Positions 34,615 to 42,404 of a stretch of 59,294 nucleotides of DNA are shown here, one piece after another (positions within the stretch are counted from its first letter, which is position 1; each line of letters starts with the position of its first letter). This stretch comes from Sphingomonas parapaucimobilis NBRC 15100. GTDB lineage: Bacteria; Pseudomonadota; Alphaproteobacteria; Sphingomonadales; Sphingomonadaceae. The notes under the pieces were generated by a model that saw only the letters and a program-made list of their open reading frames with translations, was not told where the DNA came from and did no database searches. A program made the translations under genes and the position numbers. The stretch lies in NCBI RefSeq assembly GCF_000787715.1, contig NZ_BBPI01000016.1, forward strand, positions 1 through 59,294, in the 5' to 3' direction.

Positions 34615-35172
34615 ATGAAGAAGCAGGCGGCGGACGGCATCGTGATCGTCAAGAAATACGCGAACCGGCGGCTCTACAACACCGAAACCTCCTCCTACAT
34701 CACGCTCGACCATCTGGCGGGAATGATCCGCGCGGGCCGGGATTTCAAAGTCGTCGACGCCAAGACCGACGAGGACATAACCCATAATGTCCTGACCCAG
34801 ATCATCATGGAAGAGGAAAGCCGGGGCGAGACGATGCTGCCGGTGAATTTCCTGCGCCAGCTGATCTCGATGTACGGCGATTCGATGCAGGCGGTGGTGC
34901 CCGGCTATCTGGAGGCGTCGATGGACAGCTTCCGCCGCAACCAGGAGCAGTTCAAGTCGGCGGTCGAGGGCGCGTTCGCGAACACGCCGTTCGCCGACAT
35001 GGCCAAGCGCAACCTGGCGATGTTCGAGGCCGCGACGCAGGGGTTCCAGGCCGCAGCACCTGCGCCCGCTCCGACGCCAGCCGCTCCAGCGGCGAGCAAG
35101 GATGCCGAGATGGCTGCGCTAAAGGCCGAACTCGCGGCGTTGAAGGACAAGATCGAGAAGCTGGGCGAGTAA
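34615..35172 (+). CDS. phaR: polyhydroxyalkanoate synthesis repressor PhaR
   Basis: PhaR binds PHA granules and represses phasin and PHA genes until polymer accumulates. The 185-residue protein has the strongly conserved N-terminal DNA-binding domain VIVKKYANRRLYNTETSSYITLDHL (residues 10-34). The PHB accumulation domain follows, with LTQIIMEEESRGETMLPVNFLRQLI. The C-terminus has an Ala/Pro linker and a short coiled coil (AEMAALKAELAALKDKIEKL). It is divergent from the PhaC-like gene across 39 bp, where it probably acts, though I found no recognised PhaR operator. An R2 composite and an R3 repeat follow it. Confidence 0.93.
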   Translation: MKKQAADGIVIVKKYANRRLYNTETSSYITLDHLAGMIRAGRDFKVVDAKTDEDITHNVLTQIIMEEESRGETMLPVNFLRQLISMYGDSMQAVVPGYLEASMDSFRRNQEQFKSAVEGAFANTPFADMAKRNLAMFEAATQGFQAAAPAPAPTPAAPAASKDAEMAALKAELAALKDKIEKLGE

Positions 35173-35182
35173 TTCCCGTCTT

Positions 35183-35264
35183 CCGTTCAGCCTGAGTCCT
35201 TCGACTGGCTGGCAAGCCAGCCGCTCGGGATAAACTTCGGCGCATCGCGCCGAAGTCGAAGGCC
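35183..35264. repeat. composite R2 element with two extra hairpins
   Basis: It starts as an inverted R2 unit, is interrupted by a GGCTGGC/GCCAGCC hairpin and a CTTCGGCGC/GCGCCGAAG hairpin, and ends with the second half of R2 (GAAGTCGAAGGCC). It follows the phaR stop by about 10 bp. Confidence 0.6.
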
Positions 35265-35295
35265 ATGCTGAGACGGTGACCGCAGGGCGCTCAAT

Positions 35296-35424
35296 CCTCC
35301 CCGGCACGGGGAGGTGGCAGGGCGTCAGCCCTGACGGAGGGGGGCTTCCGCACAGGACATTCCTCGCGGAACGCCCCCTCCACCACCGCTTTGCGGCGGT
35401 CCCCCTCCCCGCGAGCGGGGAGGA
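35296..35424. repeat. R3-family multi-hairpin repeat, copy 2
   Basis: This 129-bp copy is framed by CCTCCCC...GGGGAGG hairpins, with inner GGGCGTCAGCCC and ACCGCTTTGCGGCGGT structures. A forward R2 copy follows at 35453-35480. The whole 35173-35565 gap consists of repeats and holds no gene. Confidence 0.75.
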
Positions 35425-35565
35425 CCGTTGCCCAGCCGCTCCGTTCGGGCGTGGCCTTCGACTTCGCTCAGGCTGAACGGAGGTTGTGGGCGGACCTTCA
35501 TCCTTCCATTGAACCCGCAGCCCCCCACCTCCATATCGCCGCGCATGAGCGGGAATGAACACGCC

Positions 35566-36108
35566 ATGCCCACCTGGCATGGCACGACGATTTGCTCGGT
35601 GCGCCGTGGCGGCCGGGTGGTGGTGGCCGGGGACGGTCAGGTTTCGATGGGCCAGACGGTCATGAAGCCCAACGCACGCAAGGTCCGGCGGCTGGGCGAC
35701 GGCTCGGTCATCGGCGGCTTTGCGGGCGCGACGGCGGATGCCTTCACCCTGTTTGAGCGGCTGGAGGCCAAGCTGGAGCGGCACAACGGCCAGCTGCTGC
35801 GCGCGGCGGTCGAGCTGGCCAAGGACTGGCGGACCGACAAGTTCCTGCGCAACCTGGAGGCGATGATGATCGTCGCCGACAAGGATGTGACGCTGATCCT
35901 GACCGGCAACGGCGACGTGCTGGAGCCCGAGAACGGCATCTGCGCGATCGGGTCGGGCGGCAATTACGCGCTCGCGGCGGCGCGGGCGCTCGTCGACTAT
36001 GAACAGGATGCCGAGACGATCGCGCGCAAGGCGATGGCGATCGCCGCCGATGTCTGTGTCTACACCAATGACCGCGTCACGCTCGAAGCCATCGACGGCG
36101 CGCTGTAA
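35566..36108 (+). CDS. hslV: ATP-dependent protease peptidase subunit HslV
   Basis: HslV forms the proteolytic double ring of the HslUV protease. The protein has 180 residues from ATG 35566, preceded by GCGGGA; ATG 35545 would add seven. The mature enzyme should start at the threonine of the [10 protein letters not shown] segment, so the residues before it (MPTWHG) are a short propeptide. [23 protein letters not shown] and [22 protein letters not shown] are family hallmarks. hslU starts 12 bp downstream, so the two form the usual operon. Upstream sequence is repeats, so the promoter must lie close to the start or within an R2 copy. Confidence 0.95.
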   Translation: MPTWHGTTICSVRRGGRVVVAGDGQVSMGQTVMKPNARKVRRLGDGSVIGGFAGATADAFTLFERLEAKLERHNGQLLRAAVELAKDWRTDKFLRNLEAMMIVADKDVTLILTGNGDVLEPENGICAIGSGGNYALAAARALVDYEQDAETIARKAMAIAADVCVYTNDRVTLEAIDGAL

Positions 36109-36120
36109 GTCAGGACTTCC

Positions 36121-37416
36121 ATGAACGACCAGCTGACCCCCAAGGCGATCGTCGCCGCGCTCGACGCGCACATCATCGGCCAGGCCGACGCCAAGCGCGC
36201 CGTCGCCGTCGCGATGCGCAACCGCTGGCGTCGCCAGCGGCTGGGCGCGGACCTGCGCGACGAGGTGACGCCCAAGAACATCCTGATGATCGGCCCCACC
36301 GGCTGCGGCAAGACCGAGATCAGCCGCCGCTTGGCCAAGCTGGCCGACGCCCCCTTCGTCAAGGTCGAGGCGACGAAATTCACCGAGGTCGGCTATGTCG
36401 GCCGCGACGTCGAGCAGATCGCGCGTGATCTGGTCGAAGAGGCGATCCGGCTGGAAAAGGAACGCCGCCGCGTCGCGGTGAAGGACAAGGCGGAAGAGGC
36501 GGCGATGAACCGCCTGCTCGACGCTTTGGTCGGCAAGGATTCGAGCCAGGCGACGCGCGAGGCCTTCCGCCAGCGCTTCCGCGACGGCCATCTCGACCAG
36601 ACCGAGATCGAGATCGAGCTGGAACAGGCCCAGGCCGCGCCGTTCGAGATTCCCGGTGCGGCACCGCAGATGATCAACCTGTCCGAGATGATGGGCAAGG
36701 CGTTTGGCGGCCAGCCGCTCAAGCGTCGCAAGCTGACCGTCTCGGCCGCCTGGACCAAGCTGGTCGAGGAAGAGGCCGACAAGCGGCTCGATCAGGATGA
36801 GGTCAGCCGCGCCGCGCTCGCCGATGCCGAGGCGAACGGGATCGTCTTCCTCGATGAGATCGACAAGATCGCGGTGTCGGACGTGCGTGGTGGTTCGGTC
36901 AGCCGGGAAGGCGTGCAGCGCGACCTGCTGCCGCTGATCGAGGGGACGACGGTCGCCACCAAATACGGCCCGATGAAGACGGACCATATCCTGTTCATCG
37001 CGTCCGGCGCCTTCCACGTCGCCAAGCCGTCCGACCTGCTGCCCGAGCTTCAGGGACGCCTGCCGATCCGGGTCGAGCTGAAGGCGCTGACCGAGGGGGA
37101 TTTCGTCGCGATCCTCTCGGATACCAAGGCGTCGCTGCCCGCGCAGTACAAGGCGCTGATCGGCACCGAGGGGGTCGAGATTTCGTTCACCGAGGACGGC
37201 ATCGCCGCGATCGCGCGGATCGCCGCGGAAGTGAACGGCCAGGTCGAGAATATCGGTGCGCGGCGGCTCCAGACGGTGATGGAGAAGCTGTTGGAGGAGA
37301 TCAGCTTCGAGGCGGAGGACCGTCAGGGTTCGACGCTGACCGTCGATGCGGCTTATGTCGACAAGCAACTGTCGGCGGTGGCGCGGAATACGGATTTGAG
37401 TCGGTTCGTTCTGTGA
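36121..37416 (+). CDS. hslU: ATP-dependent protease ATPase subunit HslU
   Basis: HslU is the AAA+ unfoldase that feeds substrates into HslV. It has 431 residues. The Walker A motif is [13 protein letters not shown] (near residue 59). The pore and I-domain region spans about 110-230 with charged helices. Walker B is [13 protein letters not shown] (near 240), the sensor region is [18 protein letters not shown], and the C-terminus DLSRFVL is the conserved tail that docks into HslV and activates it. It overlaps nothing and directly follows hslV. Two R1 half-elements lie downstream. Confidence 0.97.
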   Translation: MNDQLTPKAIVAALDAHIIGQADAKRAVAVAMRNRWRRQRLGADLRDEVTPKNILMIGPTGCGKTEISRRLAKLADAPFVKVEATKFTEVGYVGRDVEQIARDLVEEAIRLEKERRRVAVKDKAEEAAMNRLLDALVGKDSSQATREAFRQRFRDGHLDQTEIEIELEQAQAAPFEIPGAAPQMINLSEMMGKAFGGQPLKRRKLTVSAAWTKLVEEEADKRLDQDEVSRAALADAEANGIVFLDEIDKIAVSDVRGGSVSREGVQRDLLPLIEGTTVATKYGPMKTDHILFIASGAFHVAKPSDLLPELQGRLPIRVELKALTEGDFVAILSDTKASLPAQYKALIGTEGVEISFTEDGIAAIARIAAEVNGQVENIGARRLQTVMEKLLEEISFEAEDRQGSTLTVDAAYVDKQLSAVARNTDLSRFVL

Positions 37417-37426
37417 TCGGGGTGGG

Positions 37427-37570
37427 GGCTCGGTGAGACACCGTAGCCCTCCCCCATCCCCTCCCGCAGGCGGGAGGGGCGTGCCCGGATCGAAACGCAG
37501 GAATAGATTCACAACATTTGGTCTTGCCGCTCCCCTCCCGCAAGCGGGAGGGGATGGGGGAGGGCAGGCC
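37427..37570. repeat. two R1 half-elements in inverted orientation
   Basis: Copies at 37427-37483 (inverted) and 37531-37570 (forward) each carry the CCCTCCCGC...GCGGGAGGG hairpin and the ATGGGGGAGGGC segment. About 47 bp of unique sequence lies between. They fill the gap between hslU and the converging DUF6491-like gene, and the hairpins might serve as terminators for both. Confidence 0.7.
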
Positions 37571-37584
37571 CCAAACGAAAACGC

Positions 37585-37953
37585 CTATTTCTTTACTCGA
37601 TCATACGGCATGAACCCGTCGAAGAAACACCATTGCGACGGGATCGACATCCCCTGCTGCAACACCCGGAACCGGTCGTTGCGACAGACCTGTGAGCCCC
37701 AGCGCTCGATCATCAGCGTGTTGAACGGCTGAATCCCGGCGCACTGGCCACGCACCTTGGCGCGCCAGATGCGGCGCCCCGCATTGATGACGATCACGTC
37801 CTTGTCGGCGATCACCGGCCCCGACATGGTCGTACTGGTGTCGACGCACTGCGCCGGTGGACCCGCGACGCGTCCGGCAAAGGGGTCGGACTTGGCCGCC
37901 GACAGGGTCAGGGTCAGGCCCAGCGCGGGGGCGATGGTAGCCTTGCCGCGCAT
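37585..37953 (-). CDS. small exported DUF6491-like protein, second of a pair
   Basis: The protein has 122 residues. The N-terminus (MRGKATIAPALGLTLTLSAAKS) resembles a signal peptide, so it is probably periplasmic. The mature part is a small cysteine-containing beta domain with PPAQCVDTST, RRIWRAKVRGQCAG, GSQVCRNDRFRV and SQWCFFDGFMPY. The spacing of four cysteines and the CRND motif resemble the DUF6491 family and match its neighbour (LCSGDIAQ, GSCSFGEFIPY). The ATG overlaps the neighbour's stop (TGATG), so the two are translationally coupled. Function is unknown. Confidence 0.65.
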   Translation of the reverse strand: MRGKATIAPALGLTLTLSAAKSDPFAGRVAGPPAQCVDTSTTMSGPVIADKDVIVINAGRRIWRAKVRGQCAGIQPFNTLMIERWGSQVCRNDRFRVLQQGMSIPSQWCFFDGFMPYDRVKK

Positions 37954-38381
37954 CAGCCTTGCTTCCGATAGGGGATGAACTCGCCGAAGCTGCAACTGCC
38001 GGTGAAGAAGCCGGAGGTGCGGTCGACGGTCTGCGCGATGTCGCCCGAACACAGCTGGCCCGTGGTGGTGCGGGTCACGAAGATGTTGTTGCCCGAGCCG
38101 CCGACATCGCTGCACCCGCCCGCCGTCCGGCTGACATATTTCAGGCGCGGCGACACGGTATAGACCAGCGTCGGGCCATAGGAGCGGACCTGCTGGGTCC
38201 GATACTGGCTGATGCACTGGGTCGGCGCGCCGGGGGTCAGGCCGCGCAAGGCCTTGTCCAGGTCGGCGCGCTCGGTCTGGGCGCGCTGCTCGACCTGCGC
38301 CTTTTGCGCCGGGGTCAGCGTACAGCCTCCCACCGTGGCGATGGGGATCAGAACAGATAACAACGTCACGATACGCATCAT
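37953..38381 (-). CDS. small DUF6491-like lipoprotein, first of a pair
   Basis: The protein has 142 residues, starting at ATG 38381 after GGAG. The N-terminus (MMRIVTLLSVLIPIATVGGC) ends in a lipobox with Cys20, so it is probably a lipoprotein. A charged helix (QKAQVEQRAQTERADLDKAL) precedes a domain with four cysteines: TQCISQYR, GGCSDVGG, QLCSGDIAQ and GSCSFGEFIPYR. This C...C...CxGD...C-F-x-x-F-x-P-Y layout resembles DUF6491 and recurs in the overlapping downstream gene, pointing to a local duplication followed by divergence. Function is unknown. Confidence 0.65.
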   Translation of the reverse strand: MMRIVTLLSVLIPIATVGGCTLTPAQKAQVEQRAQTERADLDKALRGLTPGAPTQCISQYRTQQVRSYGPTLVYTVSPRLKYVSRTAGGCSDVGGSGNNIFVTRTTTGQLCSGDIAQTVDRTSGFFTGSCSFGEFIPYRKQG

Positions 38382-38415
38382 TCCGTCTCCGTCAAAATGC
38401 CCCTGTAGCAATGGC

Positions 38416-39132
38416 TCAACCCTTGAACGCGTCCTTGGCTGCACGGCGTTCCGCCAGTTCCTCGGCATCGACCGAGCGGAGGAAGGGGTTGGTCGCCCGC
38501 TCCAGCGCGATGGTCGTCGGGATGGTCGGCTCGCCCTGTTCACGCATCGCGATGACATCGGCCAGCCGCTCGGCGATCGCTTCGTTCTCCGGCTCGGCGG
38601 CGGCGGCGAAGCGGGCGTTGGACAGGGTATATTCGTGCCCGCAATAGACGCGCGTGTCGCCGGGCAGCCCCGCGAAACGGCGCATATTGGCGTGCATCTG
38701 CGCCGCCGTCCCCTCGAACAACCGGCCGCATCCCATGGCGAACAGCGTGTCGCCGGTGAAGATCGTCGCGCGTTCCGCGAGGTGAAAGGCGATATGGCCC
38801 GCCGTATGGCCGGGCACCGACCAGATCGTCGCCACCGCATCGCCGACCGCGATCGTGTCTCCCTCGGCCAGCAGCGTGTCGAGCCCGTCGATCTTCCCCG
38901 CCTCCGCCGCCGGACCGGCGACACTGGCCCCTTGCGCCTTCAGCGCGGCGGCGCCGCCGACATGATCGGGATGCCAATGGGTCAGCCAGACCTGATCGAT
39001 CGTCCAGCCGCGCGCGGCGGCGGCGGCCGCGACCGGCGCGGCCTCGCCCGGGTCGAGCGCGACGGTCCGGCCCGCATCATGGATCAGCCAGGCATAATTG
39101 TCGGAGAGGACGGGGACTCGGACGATTTCCAT
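38416..39132 (-). CDS. gloB: hydroxyacylglutathione hydrolase (glyoxalase II)
   Basis: Glyoxalase II hydrolyses S-lactoylglutathione to D-lactate and glutathione, the second step of methylglyoxal detoxification. It has 238 residues from ATG 39132. The metallo-beta-lactamase metal sites are all present: THWHPDHVGG (HxHxDH, near residue 51), PGHTAGHIAFH (near 107), FTGDTLFAMGCGRLFEG (bridging Asp, near 126) and CGHEYTLSNARFA (near 163). The C-terminal helical domain ends AERRAAKDAFKG. It starts 10 bp after the glyoxalase I stop, so both steps are in one operon. Confidence 0.95.
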   Translation of the reverse strand: MEIVRVPVLSDNYAWLIHDAGRTVALDPGEAAPVAAAAAARGWTIDQVWLTHWHPDHVGGAAALKAQGASVAGPAAEAGKIDGLDTLLAEGDTIAVGDAVATIWSVPGHTAGHIAFHLAERATIFTGDTLFAMGCGRLFEGTAAQMHANMRRFAGLPGDTRVYCGHEYTLSNARFAAAAEPENEAIAERLADVIAMREQGEPTIPTTIALERATNPFLRSVDAEELAERRAAKDAFKG

Positions 39133-39142
39133 GGAAAGCCTC

Positions 39143-39559
39143 TTACCAGCTTCCGACATTGGGCATCGAGGCCCAGGGTTCGGCGGCAGGCAGCGCCCCG
39201 TCCTGCAACAGTTCGATCGAGATGCCGTCGGGCGTCTTGACGAAGGCCATATGCCCGTCGCGCGGGGGGCGGTTGATGGTGATGCCAGCGTCCATCAGCC
39301 GCTGACACGTCTCGTAGATATCATCGACGCGATAGGCGAGATGTCCGAAATTGCGCCCGCCGGTATAGATTTCAGGGTCCCAATTGTGGGTCAGTTCGAC
39401 CTCGGCGCGGCCTTCATCGCCGGGGGCGGCGAGGAAGATCAGCGAGAAGCGGCCGCGTTCATTGTCCACCCGCCGGACCTCCTTGAGGCCCAGCAGTTCG
39501 AAGAAGCGGATGCTGGCGTCCAGGTCGCTGACGCGGATCATGGTGTGGAGATAACGCAT
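39143..39559 (-). CDS. gloA: lactoylglutathione lyase (glyoxalase I)
   Basis: Glyoxalase I isomerises the methylglyoxal-glutathione adduct to S-lactoylglutathione. The 138-residue protein has the two VOC modules of the small bacterial type. Metal-ligand candidates are His5 in RYLHTMIRV, the glutamate in AEVELTHNW, the histidine in NFGHLAYRV and the glutamate in ISIELLQDG. ELTHNWDPEIYTGGRNFGH is a clear GloA signature. The ribosome-binding site is weak. It sits directly upstream of gloB and about 90 bp downstream of a TPR protein gene on the same strand. Confidence 0.95.
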   Translation of the reverse strand: MRYLHTMIRVSDLDASIRFFELLGLKEVRRVDNERGRFSLIFLAAPGDEGRAEVELTHNWDPEIYTGGRNFGHLAYRVDDIYETCQRLMDAGITINRPPRDGHMAFVKTPDGISIELLQDGALPAAEPWASMPNVGSW

Positions 39560-39649
39560 CGGTTTTTCTGCCTGTTCAACGGGGCCGCTTGTACGGGACA
39601 GTCATGGTATCCCGGACCGGAAAGCAAGACCTTTACGTACGATAAGGGA

Positions 39650-40414
39650 TTAGCGGGACGGGAATTGCGAGAGGGCCTTGGCGGTTTCGGCGCGGATCGG
39701 ACTGTCCGGCGGGGAGAGGCGGGCGGCCTCGCTCCACGCCTTGCGCGCGCCCGCTTCGTCGCCCGCCACGGCCGCGATGTTGCCCGCCTCCAGCTGGACG
39801 CTGGCATCGTCGGCGGAGCGGGCCAGCGCCTGGGCGATGTCCTTTTGCGCACGCGGCAGGTCCTTCATCCGCCGCGCCAGCGTCGCCGACAGCAGCCAGG
39901 CGAGCGGATCGGCGGGCGCGTTGGTCAGCGCGGCGTCGAGGTCGACCCGCGCCGCGGCCATCTGCCCACCCGCCACCGAGGCGCGCGCCCGGTCGAGCTG
40001 CGCCTCGCCCAGCGCAAAGCCGCTCAACTCGCCCGCCGCCAGCGCGGCATCCAGCGCGGCGCGGGCATGGGTGGCGTCCCCGGCGGCCAGAAAGGCATTG
40101 CCAGCCTGTGCCCAGTAATTGGCGGCGCGCACGTCATGCGCGGTCTCGGCGGCGCGGGCGGCCTGTTCGAAGGCGCTGGCGGCGGCGCTCCAGCTCCGCT
40201 CGGTCGCAAAGGCCAGGCCCAGGCATTGCTGCGCAAAATAGTCGCCGCCCGCCAGCCGCCATTTGCCCGCCTCGACCTTGGCGGCGGCGGGATTGGTGTC
40301 GGCCAGCGATACGCAGCGCTGATAGCGCGCCTCGCGCGGGTCGGTGGGCAGGGGCGGCGTCCTGGCGGGGGCGGACTGGACGGCGGCGGCGAGCGCTAGA
40401 GGGAACAGGATCAT
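39650..40414 (-). CDS. exported tetratricopeptide-repeat protein
   Basis: A 254-residue protein with a signal peptide (MILFPLALAAAVQSAPA), so probably periplasmic. Cysteine pairs occur in YQRCVSLAD and FAQQCLGLAF. From about residue 68 there are several helical TPR-like units, for example SAASAFEQAARAAETAHDVR, AANYWAQAGNAFLAAGDATH and DPLAWLLSATLARRMKDLPR. TPR proteins act as interaction scaffolds; the partner is unknown. Its start overlaps the stop of the alpha/beta hydrolase gene by four bases (ATGA), so those two are coupled, and the glyoxalase genes may belong to the same transcript. Confidence 0.75.
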   Translation of the reverse strand: MILFPLALAAAVQSAPARTPPLPTDPREARYQRCVSLADTNPAAAKVEAGKWRLAGGDYFAQQCLGLAFATERSWSAAASAFEQAARAAETAHDVRAANYWAQAGNAFLAAGDATHARAALDAALAAGELSGFALGEAQLDRARASVAGGQMAAARVDLDAALTNAPADPLAWLLSATLARRMKDLPRAQKDIAQALARSADDASVQLEAGNIAAVAGDEAGARKAWSEAARLSPPDSPIRAETAKALSQFPSR

Positions 40415-41139
40415 AGGCGGTGCAACACGTCCTCGACGGCCCGGATCAGCAGCGCGATGTCGGTCTCGCGCGACAGCCGGTGGTCGCCATCCTTGATCAA
40501 CACAGTCTGCACATCGGCTGAACGGAACAGCTGCGCCAGATGGGTGGTCCGGTGCCACGGCACATCCGGGTCCGCCATTCCCTGCAGAAGCCGTACCGGT
40601 CCGTCGAACGCAATCGGGCCAAAGGTCAACCGGTTGGCTTCCCCCGACGACCAGAAACGGCGGGTATAGACGGTGGGGGCGGGGCCGTACGGGTTGGGCC
40701 GCTCCAGTCGTCCTGCCTGAAGGATCGTCATCTTTTCCTCTTCGGAAAAGCCCCAGTCGGTGAAGTCGGGCGCGGGCGCGATGCCGACCAGCGCCTGCAC
40801 CTGTTCGGGCCGATTTCGGGCAGCCAGGAGCATCAGCCAGCCGCCCATCGACGACCCGACCAGCACGGCGGGGCCCTTCACCACATCGTCGAGCATCGCG
40901 ACCACATCGTCCCGCCAGTCGGCCAGCGCCTGATCCTCGAACGCGCCCGGCGACTCGCCGCAGCCGCCATAGTCGAAGCGCAGGAATGCCCGGCCGTTCG
41001 CCCTGGCCCATTCCTCCAGCGCAAGGGCCTTCGACCCCTGCATGTCCGAGGCATAGCCCGGCAGGAAGACGATCGCGGGGCCGCTCCCCGGCGTCCAGTG
41101 ATGGGCGAGCCTGGGGCGGGGGGCGGGGGTGTCGGTCAT
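40411..41139 (-). CDS. alpha/beta hydrolase
   Basis: A 242-residue alpha/beta-hydrolase protein. The oxyanion-side segment is VFLPGYASDMQGSKA, then FDYGGCGESPGAFED. The nucleophile elbow is GSSMGGWL with Ser near residue 95, an acid candidate lies in LLQGMADPDVPWH, and the histidine is in KDGDHRLSRETD near the C-terminus, completing the Ser-Asp-His triad. The pattern is close to ABHD10-type thioesterases and related esterases; the substrate is not known. No signal peptide is present, so it is cytoplasmic. It overlaps the downstream TPR gene by 4 bp. R2 and R3 repeats lie upstream of its start. Confidence 0.85.
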   Translation of the reverse strand: MTDTPAPRPRLAHHWTPGSGPAIVFLPGYASDMQGSKALALEEWARANGRAFLRFDYGGCGESPGAFEDQALADWRDDVVAMLDDVVKGPAVLVGSSMGGWLMLLAARNRPEQVQALVGIAPAPDFTDWGFSEEEKMTILQAGRLERPNPYGPAPTVYTRRFWSSGEANRLTFGPIAFDGPVRLLQGMADPDVPWHRTTHLAQLFRSADVQTVLIKDGDHRLSRETDIALLIRAVEDVLHRL

Positions 41140-41197
41140 GACCGGGATTTAGGGTGCGGGGGAGGGATTGGAAACCCGGTGGCGTAATCTCCCACCT

Positions 41198-41297
41198 CCG
41201 TTCAGCCTGAGCGTAGTCGAAGGCCACGCTAAGGCATCTCCAAGCAACCCCGTGGAGAGGTCATCCCTTGGCCTTCGACTTCGCTCAGGCTGAACGG
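41198..41297. repeat. inverted pair of R2 repeats
   Basis: Copies at 41198-41225 (inverted) and 41270-41297 (forward) are separated by 44 bp and can pair over the whole 27-bp unit. They lie upstream of the alpha/beta hydrolase gene. Confidence 0.8.
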
Positions 41298-41346
41298 AGG
41301 GTAGGGCATGATGGGCGGGGCCAAAACAGACCGGCTTCATCCCATT

Positions 41347-41420
41347 CCTCCCCTTGCAGGGGAGGTGGCAGGGCGCAGCCCTGACGGAGGGGTGTCCCGC
41401 TCGCGATAGGCAGCCCCCTC
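41347..41420. repeat. R3 repeat, copy 3, truncated
   Basis: The left half of R3 (CCTCCCC/GGGGAGG hairpin, then GGGCGCAGCCC and CTGACGGAGGGG) is intact. The right half is missing where the element meets the 3' end of the DUF6356 gene, whose stop codon lies inside the last bases. Confidence 0.65.
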
Positions 41421-41673
41421 AGATCACATATTCCACGCTCTTCATCTGCGTCTGCGCGGCCTGCTTCTTGCGCCGCTTGGCGACCATCTCGGCATGGAGC
41501 CGCGCCACGGTGTCGCTGCCCTTCGTGGTGCATAGCCCGGGCACCACCGCATGGACGATCGCGCCCAGCCCGCCCAGGATCATGATCCCCCCGAACCGCG
41601 CCGCGACGCCGAAATGCTCGACATAGCTTTCACCAACGCTTTCGGGATGCTCGGTAAACAGGCGACGGAACAT
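41419..41673 (-). CDS. DUF6356 family protein
   Basis: A small protein of 84 residues, starting at ATG 41673 after AGGAGAG; the longer upstream frame lacks support. The N-terminus FRRLFTEHPESVGESYVEHFGVAARFG and the hydrophobic stretch GIMILGGLGAIVHAVVPGLCTT are the DUF6356 pattern, a family common in sphingomonads. One membrane span at about 26-46 is followed by GSDTVARLHAEMVAKRRKK, a basic cytoplasmic tail. Function is unknown. It lies between the truncated R3 repeat and the XRE regulator gene. Confidence 0.75.
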   Translation of the reverse strand: MFRRLFTEHPESVGESYVEHFGVAARFGGIMILGGLGAIVHAVVPGLCTTKGSDTVARLHAEMVAKRRKKQAAQTQMKSVEYVI

Positions 41674-41732
41674 GGTCAGCGCTCTCCTATGGCCGTTCGT
41701 CGATCCTATCACGGCGATGGGAATTGACCAAA

Positions 41733-41933
41733 TCAGGCTTTGGACGGGCTGACGAAAATGTCCTCGATCGCGCAACCGAACAGCTCGGCGATCCTGAAGG
41801 CGAGGGGGAGCGAGGGATCATAGCGTCCGGTCTCGATCGCGTTGACGCTCTGGCGGCTGACCTCCAACTGCTGGGCCAGGTCCTGCTGGCTCCAGCCGCG
41901 CTCGGCGCGCAGGGTGCGGAGGTGGTTGTTCAC
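41733..41933 (-). CDS. small XRE-family HTH transcriptional regulator
   Basis: A 66-residue Cro/CI-type DNA-binding protein starting at GTG 41933. The helix-turn-helix covers QQDLAQQLEVSRQSVNAIE, preceded by LRTLRAERGWS and followed by GRYDPSLPLAFRIAELFGCAIEDIF, the classic YgzD-like short regulator. The GTG start overlaps the stop of the upstream membrane-protein gene (GTGA), so the two are translationally coupled. Upstream of the pair, a promoter with a palindrome in its spacer suggests autorepression. Targets are otherwise unknown. Confidence 0.88.
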   Translation of the reverse strand: MNNHLRTLRAERGWSQQDLAQQLEVSRQSVNAIETGRYDPSLPLAFRIAELFGCAIEDIFVSPSKA

Positions 41934-42340
41934 GCTCTCGCCCGCCAATATTCCCGTATGGCGTTGGCCATCACGCAGAACCCCAATCCACTGAACCAGA
42001 GGGTCGCGGCCCAATAGCCCTGCATATGGGCAACCAATCCAAAGCCTTCCAGAAATCCCCATGCGGTGGTGAACGACAAGGTGATGCCGGTGGCGATCAG
42101 GGAATGCCGTACGAACTGCATGCGAATATATTCGTCGCGCATCTCCACCATCAGTCGCCCGATGACGACGAACACCCCCATGATCGGCAGCGCGGGGAGG
42201 ATGGCGACGAGATAGGCCAGCGCCCCGGTCGGCGGCGCATGGCGAAACCACATATTCGCGCCGATCAGCGCAACGCCGTACAGCGTCATCGTCACGAACA
42301 GGCGGCGGGTATAGCGCTTCATTTCCGGCGGCATGGGCAT
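41930..42340 (-). CDS. four-helix membrane protein coupled to an XRE regulator
   Basis: A 136-residue membrane protein with four hydrophobic helices: about residues 14-31, 41-63, 80-100 and 109-128. Basic flanks (KRYTRR, AIREYWRARA) predict both termini in the cytoplasm. The segment VEMRDEYIRMQFVRHSLIATGI resembles small membrane proteins often encoded with YgzD-type regulators. GGGAGG lies 6 bases before the ATG. The coupled XRE gene follows with a 4-bp overlap. Function is unknown; it may be a sensor or an effector of the regulator. Confidence 0.65.
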   Translation of the reverse strand: MPMPPEMKRYTRRLFVTMTLYGVALIGANMWFRHAPPTGALAYLVAILPALPIMGVFVVIGRLMVEMRDEYIRMQFVRHSLIATGITLSFTTAWGFLEGFGLVAHMQGYWAATLWFSGLGFCVMANAIREYWRARA

Positions 42341-42369
42341 GGCAGACCTCCCTCAGATGTGAAGGAGGC

Positions 42370-42397
42370 TTTACATGGAAAGCTCGCTTTACGTCAA
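42370..42397 (-). promoter_or_regulatory. promoter with embedded palindrome before the membrane protein/XRE operon
   Basis: On the minus strand TTGACG (42397-42392) and TGTAAA (42375-42370) are 16 bp apart. Within the spacer is the palindrome AAAGC-TC-GCTTT (42379-42390). Three GTAAAG copies also occur in the region. This placement suits an operator that blocks polymerase, probably for the XRE protein of the operon. Confidence 0.5.
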
Positions 42398-42404
42398 GCG
42401 TCCT

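Noticed and set aside
35119..37512. 797-codon open frame antisense to hslVU
   Set aside because: It spans repeats and both hslV and hslU on the opposite strand; no protein-like features.
41733..42340. XRE/membrane gene pair as a toxin-antitoxin system
   Set aside because: The membrane protein is larger than typical type I/II toxins and matches no toxin family; the regulator fits a YgzD-type repressor. A regulatory pair is simpler.
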